Shown: in pieces, positions 28,437 to 37,946 of the stretch
Position numbering within the stretch: the stretch's first letter is position 1
How the letters are laid out: every line of letters starts with the position of its first letter
Assembly: GCF_900103735.1 (NCBI RefSeq)
Contig: NZ_FMXE01000010.1
Coordinates: 91,429 to 155,428 of the forward strand
Origin: Algoriphagus alkaliphilus
GTDB taxonomy: Bacteria > Bacteroidota > Bacteroidia > Cytophagales > Cyclobacteriaceae
Reading direction: 5' to 3'
DNA length: 64,000 nt
Notes under the pieces: model-generated
Seen by the model: the letters and a program-made list of their open reading frames with translations, nothing else
The model's database searches: none
What the model was told of the DNA's origin: nothing
Made by a program: the position numbers and the translations under genes

Positions 28437-28718
28437 ATGAGTAAAGCAAAGAAACTTAAACTGATTGAAGGTGAATTTCCATTCCGGGAAGCCAAAGAAA
28501 TTTTATTCAACGTATTTTATACTAAGATTAATTTTCATCAAAGAAATAACTTTAGTTATAAAGAGCGATTTGGAAAAGAAGATCCAACGGCAAAAAAAAG
28601 GATTCCTGCCTTAAAAAAAGAGCTTGTTAAGTTAGAAAAAATACTAAATGAGGCTGAGGCAAAGGACAAGAGGCTCATAATAAGCTCAGAGATAACAATA
28701 ACACTGTCAGATGATTAG
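28437..28718 (+). CDS. Small hypothetical protein
   Basis: This 93-residue basic protein contains KINFHQRNNFSYKERFGKEDP and a Lys/Glu-rich segment (PALKKELVKLEKILNEAEA, residues about 58-76) likely to form a helix or coiled coil. I have the impression of similar small proteins in other Bacteroidota but know no function. There is no signal peptide. It stands alone, 155 bases after icd, with its own AT-rich upstream region. Confidence 0.6.
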   Translation: MSKAKKLKLIEGEFPFREAKEILFNVFYTKINFHQRNNFSYKERFGKEDPTAKKRIPALKKELVKLEKILNEAEAKDKRLIISSEITITLSDD

Positions 28719-29068
28719 TAATTGATACTGTGTTATTCAAATCTTAAAATTGATTTTGGGTACCTTTTGAATATTCCATTGTAAGTTTTGTCCTAGGGAT
28801 ACTTGACTTTTCAATGAAAGATAGATGTCTACTTTCTGGTAAGAGTCTGTTTTGGCTTTATTTTCCTTAGGCTGTATGTATTGTCGGTTTGTTACCAATA
28901 GTTATAGGAAATAAGGTTTGGACTTTGATGTAACGCGTTGAGGATTGAGGACAGTCGTCGCCACGGCATCGGACAAGTGTGGAGGTTCATCCGCTACTTT
29001 TCAAGAACATTTTTAGCATACTATAATACTTCCCTCATTTGAATCCATAAATGCAACTTGGGTGATTT
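28719..29068. other. Intergenic region without recognised feature
   Basis: I see no reading frame with coding character, no tRNA and no strong hairpin in these 350 bases. They separate the small hypothetical gene from the convergent glgB gene. Confidence 0.6.
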
Positions 29069-31084
29069 TTATTTTCCCCTCCCCATCACCATCACTGTGC
29101 GATTCGGAACATACAAACTGACCTGTTGCTCTTTGTCGGTTTTGTATTTCATAGTCTTTTCCAGTCTGGCAAATCCGCCATATTGGGTTTCGTCAGAGTC
29201 CAAGATGATTTGATAGGTTCCGGCCTGTGGGACTTTGATCGGAAAGCCGAAAAAGGACTCGGTAGGATGGAAGGAAAAGACAAAAATCAGGTTGCCGCGT
29301 TCGTAGGCGATAATCTTCTTATCCGGATCGAGGTGAAGTTGTATGGCAGGAGGGGCTGAGAGCATTTGGTGGTCTTTGGCAAGTTGAATCATCACTTTGT
29401 CCCACTTATCCAGCTGCTGATAGCGGAGTAGGGGATCATCGACCAGTGACCACTGTCGTCGGGCGTATTGGTAGCTCCAGTCATTGCCCAGTCTCGGAAA
29501 GTCCACCCACTCGGGATGGCCGAATTCATTGCCGATAAAGTTCAGGTAACCTTCCCCGCCTAGGGTCAGGGTAATCATGCGGATCAGCTTGTGCAGGGCG
29601 ATGCCGCGGTCCACGACGAGATTTTGCTCCAGCACGGTCATGGAGAAGTACATTTCCTTGTCCATCAGCCAGAAAGCGATGCTTTTGTCACCGACCAGTG
29701 CCTGATCGTGGCTTTCTGCGTAGGCGATGGATTTCTCAAGTTTCGGCCTGTTGGTCAGTTCGTGCCACAGCTCAAACATGTCCCACTGCTCATCCAGCTT
29801 ATGCTTCAGCGTCTTGATCCAGTAGTCGGGAATGCCCATGGCAAGTCGGAAGTCGAAGCCGATGCCCCCATCAGCTATCGTTCGGCAAAGTCCCGGCATC
29901 CCGCTGACTTCCTCGGCGATGGAGAGTGCTTTGGGATTCAGGGCATGAATCACCGTATTGGCGAGTTGGAGGTAGAGCAGGGCATCTTCGTCTACGCCTT
30001 CGTCGAAGTATTTATCGGAGGAATCAAAAGAAACCAAGCCGTGGTGCTTGTATATTATAGAGGTGGCCCCATCAAAGCGGTATCCGTCGAAGTGAAACTC
30101 CTCCATCCAGTAGCGGATATTGGAGAGGAGAAATTGCTGCACTTCCCACTTCCCATAGTCGAAGAGCTTGGAATCCCAGCCTTCGTGATAGCCTTTTGGG
30201 CCGGGGTGGAAGTATTGGTGGTCGCTGCCGTCAAACTCATTGAGGCCTTCGTTGACATTTTTCACCGCATGGGAATGCACGATGTCCATGATCACGGCGA
30301 TGCCCATACCGTGGGCGGTGTTGATCAGGGATTTGAGATCCTCGGGGGTCCCAAAGCGGGAAGAGGGTGCAAAGAAATTGGAGACGTGATAGCCGAAGGA
30401 GCCGTAATACGGATGCTCCATCACGGCCATGAGTTGGATGGCATTGTAGCCACCTGCTTTGATGCGCGGGAGGATCAGCTCCTCAAACTCTATAAACGTC
30501 CCCACTTTTGCAGCCTCCAGTGCCATGCCCACATGAGCCTCATAGATGAGCGGCATCTTGGCAGGCTCGTCCAGAGAGAAGTCCTGATCCGTCCAGGAAA
30601 AAGGTTGCGGCTCAAACCAGAGTTGCCCGGCAAAGTCATGGTTGGTTTCATCCTGCACCACCCGGCGTATGTAGGCCGGAATGCGATCGAGATCGCTGTC
30701 ATTGGCTCCGATGACCCGAACTTTTATTTTGCTTTGGTGGACGAAGGTATGTTTGTACTCTTCATAAGGAAGAAAAATCTCCCAATCGCCCCTCGGACTG
30801 CTGCGCATGGGATGGGAATTTCGATCCCACCAGTTGAAGTCGCCCATGAGGAAAAGTGCTTTGGCTGCAGGGGCCCACTCCCGATAAACCCAACCGTTTC
30901 GGAGCTTGTCGAAGTGCACACCAAAGTATTCGTGCATTCCGGCGAATTCCAGAATGCTACCTGAGAAGTCATTGATGGCCCGAATGGCGTTTTGATAGTT
31001 TTGGAATCGCTTCTCGATTTTGGATTCGTAGGGTTCCAGCCAAGGTTCGTCTACGATCAGGGGTAACTTTTTTAATTCTTTCAC
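29069..31084 (-). CDS. glgB: 1,4-alpha-glucan branching enzyme (GH13)
   Basis: The 671-residue protein has an N-terminal CBM48-like domain (GDFNWWDRNSHPM) and a GH13 barrel with DIVHSHAVKN, nucleophile Asp in FDGYRFDGATS, acid Glu in SIAEEVSGMPG, and ESHDQ. GNEFGHPEWVDFPR marks the eukaryotic-type branching enzymes common in Bacteroidota. It makes alpha-1,6 branches in glycogen. No other glycogen gene is next to it. Its base composition is richer in G+C than that of the neighbours. Confidence 0.93.
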   Translation of the reverse strand: MKELKKLPLIVDEPWLEPYESKIEKRFQNYQNAIRAINDFSGSILEFAGMHEYFGVHFDKLRNGWVYREWAPAAKALFLMGDFNWWDRNSHPMRSSPRGDWEIFLPYEEYKHTFVHQSKIKVRVIGANDSDLDRIPAYIRRVVQDETNHDFAGQLWFEPQPFSWTDQDFSLDEPAKMPLIYEAHVGMALEAAKVGTFIEFEELILPRIKAGGYNAIQLMAVMEHPYYGSFGYHVSNFFAPSSRFGTPEDLKSLINTAHGMGIAVIMDIVHSHAVKNVNEGLNEFDGSDHQYFHPGPKGYHEGWDSKLFDYGKWEVQQFLLSNIRYWMEEFHFDGYRFDGATSIIYKHHGLVSFDSSDKYFDEGVDEDALLYLQLANTVIHALNPKALSIAEEVSGMPGLCRTIADGGIGFDFRLAMGIPDYWIKTLKHKLDEQWDMFELWHELTNRPKLEKSIAYAESHDQALVGDKSIAFWLMDKEMYFSMTVLEQNLVVDRGIALHKLIRMITLTLGGEGYLNFIGNEFGHPEWVDFPRLGNDWSYQYARRQWSLVDDPLLRYQQLDKWDKVMIQLAKDHQMLSAPPAIQLHLDPDKKIIAYERGNLIFVFSFHPTESFFGFPIKVPQAGTYQIILDSDETQYGGFARLEKTMKYKTDKEQQVSLYVPNRTVMVMGRGK

Positions 31085-31170
31085 AAAAAATGGTTTTTGC
31101 CTAGGATGAATTCGAGCATGACCGAAAAGTCACACTTGGAGATGATTAAAGTTTTGCGAGATTACTTCCG

Positions 31171-31190
31171 ATCCCGATAACTATCGGGAT
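31171..31190. repeat. 20-bp palindrome of the TCCCGAT family
   Basis: ATCCCGATA and TATCGGGAT are separated by AC. The same TCCCGAW/WTCGGGA core occurs three times near tRNA-Pro (9506-9523, 9536-9555, 9802-9820), so it is a dispersed short palindrome in this genome. Confidence 0.75.
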
Positions 31191-31270
31191 TATCGGATGG
31201 TCTCTAACGAGAAATTATAATCGTATGAAATTAGAAAAATTTGGGTGGAAAGGAAGGGGAGGTAAAAAAG

Positions 31271-31531
31271 TTTCACCACTTCGGGGCTAAATCTTCTGAG
31301 TTAATCCGTTTTACCACGGGCTTCACCCGCGGTCATGAAAAGTCTGGCTCCTTCGGAGCTGGGTTTATCTTAAAAAATGAGGTGGGAATTTTTGAAAAAC
31401 TCAGGAGGGAACTGTTCGCTTTGATTTGACAAGAGATCCGAAGGATCGCAACTATTCATAACCCCCGTGTGACTGGAAAGGAGCCGTGGGCCGAGCTGAT
31501 ACACGCAATTTAGAGCCCAGAAGGGGTGAAA
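31271..31531. repeat. Structured intergenic element with inverted ends
   Basis: The left end (31271-31288, TTTCACCACTTCGGGGCT) recurs inverted at 31514-31531 (AGCCCAGAAGGGGTGAAA) with two mismatches. Between them are hairpins with TTC-type loops: ACCACGGG/CCCGCGGT at 31313-31333, GCTCC-TTC-GGAGC at 31347-31359 and GATCC-GAA-GGATC at 31435-31447. No coding frame fits. It looks like a mobile or exported-RNA-like repeat unit; similar hairpin-rich repeats are common in this group. Confidence 0.6.
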
Positions 31532-31546
31532 TCAGTAATCCCAGGA

Positions 31547-32866
31547 CTAGTGTTTTTCATACACCAACTCCGGTTCTCTCACCTCGACATTGCCAGAATC
31601 ATTGATTTGATCCAAGGTCACCAACTTGAGCTCATTGACCAGCATGGGATCGTATTTGGCGGCGACTCGGATGTAGTTTTCGGTAAAGCCGTGGATCTTT
31701 CCATCTTCGACATCTTCTTCAAAAAGCACGGTAAAGGTGCCGCCCAAATTCTCCTCATAAAACTTACGGCGCTTCTTCTCGGATAGAATTCGCAACATTT
31801 TTGATCGCTCGTTCCTTTTCTTGAGTGGCACAACGCCATCCATTTCGACCGCCCGTGTATTGGCACGCTCGGAATAGGTGAATACGTGGAGGTAAGAGAT
31901 GTCCAGTTCATTCAGGAAGTTGTAAGTCTCCAGAAAAAGCTCATCTGTCTCCCCTGGGAAGCCCACAATCACATCTACACCGATGCAGGCCTTGGGCATT
32001 AGGGTTTTGATTTTGGAGACACGGTCTTCGTACAGCTCCCGCAAATAGCGACGGCCCATTTTCCTTAAAATTGTATTAGAACCTGACTGCAGTGGAATAT
32101 GAAAGTGAGGAACGAATCGCCTGGATCGGGACACAAATTCGATGACCTCATTTGTCAGCAAATTTGGCTCGATAGATGAAATCCGCAGCCGGTCAATTCC
32201 CTCTACATCGTCCAAGGCATAAACCAAATCAGCGAATCGTTCGACACGCTTTCCGTCCACGATTCCAAAGTCGCCGATATTGACGCCCGTCAGGACGATT
32301 TCTTTGACCTTTGTGGCAGCGATCTCCCGGGCTGAAGCCAATACTGATTCGATGGTGTTACTTCGGCTTTTCCCGCGCGCAAGTGGAATCGTGCAAAAAG
32401 CGCAGCCATAATTGCATCCGTCCTGAACTTTCAGGAAAGTTCGGGTTCGGTCATTAATAGAAAAGGCATTATTAAAAGTGGTGGCCTCAGTGATCTCAGA
32501 GGCGAGTACTTTGGTCTCTTGCACTTTGGCGAAACCATCCAAAAGCTCAATTAGACGAAATTTTTCAGCCGCACCCAAGACTGCGTCCACTCCTTCTATT
32601 TCGGAGATTTCGGTAGGTTTCAGCTGGGCATAGCAGCCGATGATGGCCACATAAGAATCAGGCGATATCTTTTTAGCCTCTTTGACGATCTTTTTACACT
32701 TCTTGTCGGCATTCTCGGTGACCGAGCAGGTGTTAATGATGAAAATGTCGGGATTTTCCTGAAAATCGACTTTCAGATACCCTTTTTCTTCGAATTGCCT
32801 GCCAATAGTAGAAGTTTCAGAGAAGTTTAGCTTACAACCGAGGGTATAAAAGGCGACTTTTTTCAT
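31547..32866 (-). CDS. mtaB: tRNA t6A37 methylthiotransferase
   Basis: The 439-residue protein is a methylthiotransferase of the MiaB/RimO/MtaB class. N-terminal cluster ligands are C11, C47 and C78. The radical-SAM motif is CNYGCAFC within FLKVQDGCNYGCAFCTIPLA, and a TRAM-like end follows. The spacing and the LGCKLN start favour MtaB, which converts t6A to ms2t6A at position 37 of tRNAs reading ANN codons. It is a single gene bordered by the repeat element at 31.3-31.5 kb and by the glnN promoter. Confidence 0.9.
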   Translation of the reverse strand: MKKVAFYTLGCKLNFSETSTIGRQFEEKGYLKVDFQENPDIFIINTCSVTENADKKCKKIVKEAKKISPDSYVAIIGCYAQLKPTEISEIEGVDAVLGAAEKFRLIELLDGFAKVQETKVLASEITEATTFNNAFSINDRTRTFLKVQDGCNYGCAFCTIPLARGKSRSNTIESVLASAREIAATKVKEIVLTGVNIGDFGIVDGKRVERFADLVYALDDVEGIDRLRISSIEPNLLTNEVIEFVSRSRRFVPHFHIPLQSGSNTILRKMGRRYLRELYEDRVSKIKTLMPKACIGVDVIVGFPGETDELFLETYNFLNELDISYLHVFTYSERANTRAVEMDGVVPLKKRNERSKMLRILSEKKRRKFYEENLGGTFTVLFEEDVEDGKIHGFTENYIRVAAKYDPMLVNELKLVTLDQINDSGNVEVREPELVYEKH

Positions 32867-33060
32867 GAATACTCATTTCAATGATCAGCTGCAAAGGTAA
32901 TTAATCCCGATCTTTTTTCAATTCTCCAATTTTCGGGGATAAATCATCCTTTTTTTAGGCTTTTGGCTCTCAAAACACCATGTTTTTTTGAAAAAAGTGG
33001 AAATTTTTCGAAAAATGACTTCAAAAATGGGGTAAAAGCTTTTTCGCATCAGTATTTTTC

Positions 33061-33068
33061 TATTTTTG
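33061..33068 (+). promoter_or_regulatory. -7 box upstream of glnN
   Basis: TATTTTTG matches the Bacteroidota -7 consensus TAnnTTTG, 31 bases before the glnN ATG. No clear -33 TTTG is seen at the right distance. Confidence 0.45.
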
Positions 33069-33099
33069 TGGGTGTAATATTAAACCTCATATTGTAGAA

Positions 33100-35262
33100 A
33101 TGGCAACACTCAGACAACAAGCCTTGGCGATGGTGCAGGCGAGACAGCGCGTCCCTGTAATCCCTCCCGCCTCAAAAATCTCAGACTTCTTCGGGACCAA
33201 TGTTTTCGGCACCAGTCAAATGAAACAGTCTTTGGCTCCTTCAGTTTTCAAAAAAGTGATGGAAGCCATTGACAGAGGATCTAAAATTGATTCTGCAACA
33301 GCAGAAGAAATTGCTTCTGCGGTGAAAACTTGGGCGATGTCCAAGGGCGTTACGCATTACACGCACTGGTTTCAACCATTGACAGGGTCTACTGCCGAAA
33401 AGCATGATTCTTTCTTTGATATGTATGCCGGGATGGAGAAATTCAGAGGTTCGGCCTTGGTTCAGCAGGAACCTGATGCTTCTTCTTTCCCTAATGGTGG
33501 AATTCGTTCGACATTTGAAGCACGTGGCTATACTGCCTGGGATCCTTCATCTCCGATATTCATTTTAGAAAAGACACTTTGTATCCCTACCATATTCGTG
33601 TCTTATACCGGAGAGGCCTTGGATTACAAGACCCCACTCTTGAAATCGATAGAAGCCATCAATGAAGCTTCAGTGGCTGTTTGCCAGCTTTTTGATCGAA
33701 ATGTGCGGAAAGTGACTCCATCTCTTGGGGTGGAGCAGGAATATTTCGTGATTGATAAGGCATTGTATGCCGCTCGCCCTGACTTAGTGATGGCTGGTAG
33801 ATCTGTTTTTGGGCATATCCCTGCAAGAGGTCAGCAGTTGGAGGATCATTATTTCGGTTCGATCCCCACTCGAGTGAAGGATTTCATGATGGAATTTGAA
33901 ATCGAAGCATTGAAACTGGGTATCCCGGTAATGACCCGTCACAACGAGGTAGCACCCGGACAGTTTGAAGTTGCACCGATTTTCGAAGAGATAAATAAAG
34001 CCACCGATCACAATCAGCTATTGATGGATGTGATGGATAAAGTTGCCGAAAAGCATTCCCTGAAAGTTCTTTTCCACGAAAAGCCATTTGCAGGTGTCAA
34101 TGGATCCGGTAAGCACAACAACTGGTCCCTGATCACCGATACGGGGATCAATTTATTTCAGCCCAGCAATTCAGCCAGAGAAAACCTTCAGTTTTTGACC
34201 TTCTTGGTGGCTACGATTAAGGCGGTTTATGACAATGCGGATTTGTTGAGAGCAAGTATCGCTTCAGCAGGCAATGACTTCCGTTTGGGTGCAAACGAAG
34301 CACCTCCTGCGATCATTTCCATATTCTTGGGAGCTACGCTTTCTGAATTATTGGATGAATTGGAGAAAAACGGAAATGTGAAAATAGAAAAGGGAGACAA
34401 CATGTACATGAAATTGGGCATCTCCAAGATTCCTGAAATCATCCTTGACAATACAGATCGTAACAGAACGTCTCCATTTGCATTCACAGGAAATAAATTC
34501 GAGTTCCGTGCAGTTGGTTCTCAGGCTAATGTGGGTGGTCCGATGACTACGCTCAACGTGATCGTGGCCGATGTACTGAAGCAAATGCTGAAGGATATCG
34601 ATAAAGAAATGAATGGGGGCAAAGAAAAGAAAATTGCCATCGTCAATGTCCTGAGGAAATACATCAAGGATTCCAAGAAAATAAGATTTGAAGGTGACGG
34701 TTACTCTGAGGAGTGGGCAAAAGAAGCTGAGAAAAGAGGCCTTTCAAACTTGAAGTCTACTCCTGATGCTTTGGATGTGTATGAGAAGAAAGCTACTAAA
34801 GAGCTTTTTGAGCGTCATAATGTGCTTAACCACATTGAAGTTCATGCCCGTCATGAAATCATGCTGGAAGATTTCGTCAAAAAAGTACAAATCGAAAGCC
34901 GCGTGATGGGTGATCTTGCTTTGAACCACATTATCCCGACTGCCATCCTGTATCAGAATAAACTGATCGAAAACGCCAATGGTCTAAAAGGATTGGGCTT
35001 GGATCACTCTGCGGCAGTAGAGACCATCAAAGACGTGTCCAGACACATCGAATCTGTAAAGTCTAATGTATCTGCGATGGTAGAGGCTCGAAAAAGACTC
35101 AACAAAGAGGAGAGTGCTTCAAAACGGGCAAAAGGATATCAGAAAGAAGTCAAAGAGGCCTATTTCGATAAAATCCGCTATGCGGTAGATAAGTTGGAAT
35201 TGCTGGTGGAAGATGAAAGTTGGCCATTGGTTAAATACCGTGAAATGCTTTTTATCCGTTAG
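33100..35262 (+). CDS. glnN: Glutamine synthetase type III
   Basis: With 720 residues the protein has the length of GSIII, not the 440-470 of GSI/II. It shows GVEQEYFVID, RHNEVAPGQFEVAPIFEE, the ATP loop FAGVNGSGKHNNWSL, SAGNDFRLGANEAPPAI and NRTSPFAFTGNKFEFRAVGS. It forms glutamine from glutamate and ammonium, and would consume the ammonium made by the nitrate island. It is a single gene closed by a strong terminator. Confidence 0.96.
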   Translation: MATLRQQALAMVQARQRVPVIPPASKISDFFGTNVFGTSQMKQSLAPSVFKKVMEAIDRGSKIDSATAEEIASAVKTWAMSKGVTHYTHWFQPLTGSTAEKHDSFFDMYAGMEKFRGSALVQQEPDASSFPNGGIRSTFEARGYTAWDPSSPIFILEKTLCIPTIFVSYTGEALDYKTPLLKSIEAINEASVAVCQLFDRNVRKVTPSLGVEQEYFVIDKALYAARPDLVMAGRSVFGHIPARGQQLEDHYFGSIPTRVKDFMMEFEIEALKLGIPVMTRHNEVAPGQFEVAPIFEEINKATDHNQLLMDVMDKVAEKHSLKVLFHEKPFAGVNGSGKHNNWSLITDTGINLFQPSNSARENLQFLTFLVATIKAVYDNADLLRASIASAGNDFRLGANEAPPAIISIFLGATLSELLDELEKNGNVKIEKGDNMYMKLGISKIPEIILDNTDRNRTSPFAFTGNKFEFRAVGSQANVGGPMTTLNVIVADVLKQMLKDIDKEMNGGKEKKIAIVNVLRKYIKDSKKIRFEGDGYSEEWAKEAEKRGLSNLKSTPDALDVYEKKATKELFERHNVLNHIEVHARHEIMLEDFVKKVQIESRVMGDLALNHIIPTAILYQNKLIENANGLKGLGLDHSAAVETIKDVSRHIESVKSNVSAMVEARKRLNKEESASKRAKGYQKEVKEAYFDKIRYAVDKLELLVEDESWPLVKYREMLFIR

Positions 35263-35281
35263 TAATCAAATAGTTAATAAT

Positions 35282-35312
35282 AAAAAAGCCGTCTTCGGAT
35301 GGCTTTTTTTTT
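35282..35312 (+). terminator. glnN terminator
   Basis: GCCGTC-TTCG-GATGGC, with one G-T pair and a stable TTCG loop, is preceded by six A and followed by nine T, 20 bases after the glnN stop. Confidence 0.92.
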
Positions 35313-35461
35313 GTTTTAAAAATTAGAATTTAAACAGGAGATTATTAATTCTAAAACTAGCTATGGGAAAGGATGAAAATAACTCTGATTTAACCTATTG
35401 ATTTAGGTTTTGATTTCAGTCAGAACCTCTGTTTTTTTGTTTTTACCATAACCCAAATCCA

Positions 35462-36598
35462 ATGAAATACTGGCTGATTGCATGCTTTTTCCTTTCTTTT
35501 TCTTGTACACAAACTAAAAATGGTCAAGAGTCTGAATCCAAAACCTACCATATCGTAGGCTATGTAGCAGGCTGGAAGGAGCTGAATCCAAAAAAAATAC
35601 CTGCCGAAAAACTCACGCACATCAATTACGCTTTTGCCAATGTGGCCGACGGCATTGTGACCAATATGGAGGGAAGAGCAGTGCGGGATAGTGCGAATTT
35701 TCAAAAGCTGCAGGAATTGAAAAAGCGAAATCCGGCCCTGAAAATATTGGTTTCGATTGGAGGCTGGACACATTCCAAAGGCTTCTCGGATGCAGTATTG
35801 ACCGAAGAAAGCAGGAAAAAATTGACTGACTCTGGCATCGATTTTCTCCTCAAATATAAGCTGGACGGTCTGGATTTTGACTGGGAGTATCCGGCCCTGC
35901 AAGGAGATAATAATGTCGTTAGACCTGAAGACAAGGAAAATTTCGTGGCCATGCTCAAAAGCTTTCGCGAAGCGTTGGATTCGGTTGGAAGCCTGAATAA
36001 TACGCATTACCTGAGTACCATCGCCTCAGGGGGATTTAGGAATTACCTCGAACTAAACAACTTGGGAGAGGCTCACGAGTACCTCGACTTTATCAACATT
36101 ATGGCTTATGATTTTTATACTGCCGGAGATGCGATTACCGGTCACCATGCCAACCTATTTCCAAACGGAGGAAAAGGGCGATCTGCCCAAACCACAGTCG
36201 AGGAGCATCTCGAATTTGGAGTTCCTGCCGAAAAACTGGTTTTGGGCGTGCCTTTTTATGGTCGGATGTGGAAAGGTGTAGATCCAACTGATAATGGATT
36301 GTTTAAAAAAGGAAAGTTTGAGATGGGCTTACCTTACCATCAGGTTTTTGCACTCTCCAGAAATTCCGCTTATTCCAGATTTTGGGATTCAAAAGCAAGT
36401 GCTCCTTACCTTTTTTCACTTCTTGATTCTGCTTGGGTGACATTTGAGGATCCGGAATCTTTGGCCCTGAAGATGGAGTTTGTGAAGAAAAAGGGTTTGG
36501 CAGGAGCCATGTTTTGGGAGATGTCCGAGGACAATACAGGAGCTTTGCTGGATGCTCTACATGAAGTTCTTAGTCCAAAATCAGTGAATGAAAATTAA
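35462..36598 (+). CDS. GH18 chitinase-like lipoprotein
   Basis: A lipoprotein signal peptide ends at C15 (LSFSC). The GH18 barrel has SxGG in LVSIGGW and the catalytic motif DGLDFDWE with D135, D138, D140 and E142. YxxMxYDF-like NIMAYDFY and a final MFWEMSEDN agree with family 18. It should cleave beta-1,4-N-acetylglucosamine chains (chitin or related glycans) at the cell surface. The ROK sugar kinase follows after three bases, so imported amino sugar may be phosphorylated by it. Confidence 0.9.
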   Translation: MKYWLIACFFLSFSCTQTKNGQESESKTYHIVGYVAGWKELNPKKIPAEKLTHINYAFANVADGIVTNMEGRAVRDSANFQKLQELKKRNPALKILVSIGGWTHSKGFSDAVLTEESRKKLTDSGIDFLLKYKLDGLDFDWEYPALQGDNNVVRPEDKENFVAMLKSFREALDSVGSLNNTHYLSTIASGGFRNYLELNNLGEAHEYLDFINIMAYDFYTAGDAITGHHANLFPNGGKGRSAQTTVEEHLEFGVPAEKLVLGVPFYGRMWKGVDPTDNGLFKKGKFEMGLPYHQVFALSRNSAYSRFWDSKASAPYLFSLLDSAWVTFEDPESLALKMEFVKKKGLAGAMFWEMSEDNTGALLDALHEVLSPKSVNEN

Positions 36599-36601
36599 GC
36601 G

Positions 36602-37459
36602 ATGATACAAATAGGAGTGGATATCGGTGGATCTCATATTTCTTCTGCACAGATTTTATGGAATGGCAAATCAGCCGAAATCACCGAATTTCATGAAGCG
36701 GATATAGATACTTTCCGTTCTACGTCAGAGCTCATTGCAGATTGGAGTGCGGTGATCAGGGGATCGATTGGAAGCCAAAAGGATATTCGGATCGGAATCG
36801 CTATGCCGGGGCCATTCGATTACTCAAATGGCATTTCTCTTATCAAAGATCAGGGTAAACTGAAGTCGCTTTTTGGGCTTTCTGTAAAAAAACTACTGAG
36901 CGAAAGCTTGAAAATTGATTCCAAGCATATTGTATTTTCCAACGATGCTGAGGCCTTTCTTGCAGGTGAAAGTCTTGCAGGAGCGGGTAGGGATTTTCAA
37001 AGTTCCATTGGCCTTACCTTGGGTACCGGTTTGGGATCGGCCATCAAAATCCGTCAGGTGGTCAAAGACGGAAAACTTTGGACAGCCCCTTTTCGGGATG
37101 GAATAGCAGAAGATTATTTGGGCACTGCCTGGTTCAAGACGTATGCTTTACAAAAGTTTGGGCTGAAATTAGCCGGTGTGAAAGACTTGTTGGCAGTTGA
37201 CTTGGACAGAGAAATTGCTGACTGTGTTTTTGCTCAATTTGGAGAGACCCTGGGTGAATTTCTGTCTTTTTATGTTATTCGGCTGCAATGCGAGGGGGTG
37301 GTTTTAGGAGGAAAAATTACCCGTGCAGCCGACCGGTTTTTGCCTTACACCAAAGCCTATCTCGATAAAGTCGACTATCCGGTTGAAATCAAAATTTCTG
37401 AACTCGAAGAAAAAGCGTCCTTGATTGGGGCTTGTCTTCCATTTATCCCGGAGGGTTAA
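36602..37459 (+). CDS. ROK family sugar kinase
   Basis: The protein of 285 residues begins with the ATP-binding motif IGVDIGGSHISSAQI and has MPGPFDYSNGIS and LTLGTGLGSAI. It lacks the CxCGxxGC zinc motif of many ROK members and any DNA-binding domain, so it is more likely an enzyme than a regulator. The substrate is probably glucose, N-acetylglucosamine or a related sugar. It is cotranscribed with the chitinase gene. Confidence 0.8.
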   Translation: MIQIGVDIGGSHISSAQILWNGKSAEITEFHEADIDTFRSTSELIADWSAVIRGSIGSQKDIRIGIAMPGPFDYSNGISLIKDQGKLKSLFGLSVKKLLSESLKIDSKHIVFSNDAEAFLAGESLAGAGRDFQSSIGLTLGTGLGSAIKIRQVVKDGKLWTAPFRDGIAEDYLGTAWFKTYALQKFGLKLAGVKDLLAVDLDREIADCVFAQFGETLGEFLSFYVIRLQCEGVVLGGKITRAADRFLPYTKAYLDKVDYPVEIKISELEEKASLIGACLPFIPEG

Positions 37460-37946
37460 TTCTTTTAATGAAAAGGATTAGCCTCTATTCGATTGGAGTT
37501 TTTATATCGTCAAATGAATTTTTGGTTTCATGCTTAGTTAAGTTGATTGGAAATGAAATCATTAAAATTTGAATGGAGAATTAGTTGATTCGATTATATG
37601 TGTATCCGCACTGATGCACGTGGACTAGATTTGGGGTATTTTGTATGCGGATACACGTCCACAGACGACTGTCAACAGTCCACAACACATTCAATTGGAA
37701 CTTAATTCTACCTTTATTTGGGTACGTGCAGCTAACCGAATACACATATTCGATTATTAAGATTCATTATTCTGGAGGATCTGGGCGGATAATTCAAAAT
37801 GTCTGATTTTAATCCCTTAGACAGTTCTGTATTTTCCTGAATTGTCTTAAATGGCTATGGATAATCGCTTTTTTCGATCTTTAATCGCTTGAACTGAGCT
37901 TGATTGAAGCATCGGTATTTCAGCCCTATGGAATTTCGCCTTTTCT
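37460..37946. other. Intergenic region with nested inverted repeats
   Basis: No gene is seen. GTGTATCCGCA (37600-37610) pairs with TGCGGATACAC (37646-37656), extended by GTGGAC (37620-37625) against GTCCAC (37657-37662). GACTGT-CA-ACAGTC (37667-37680) and CGAATA-CACA-TATTCG (37737-37752) follow. The region lies between convergent genes. It could hold terminators, a small RNA or an old element remnant. Confidence 0.5.

Noticed and set aside
29591..30964. Long open frame (457 codons) on the plus strand across glgB
   Set aside because: It lies fully antisense to glgB, which has all catalytic motifs in order. The open frame follows from the higher G+C content and codon bias of glgB, and its translation resembles no family.
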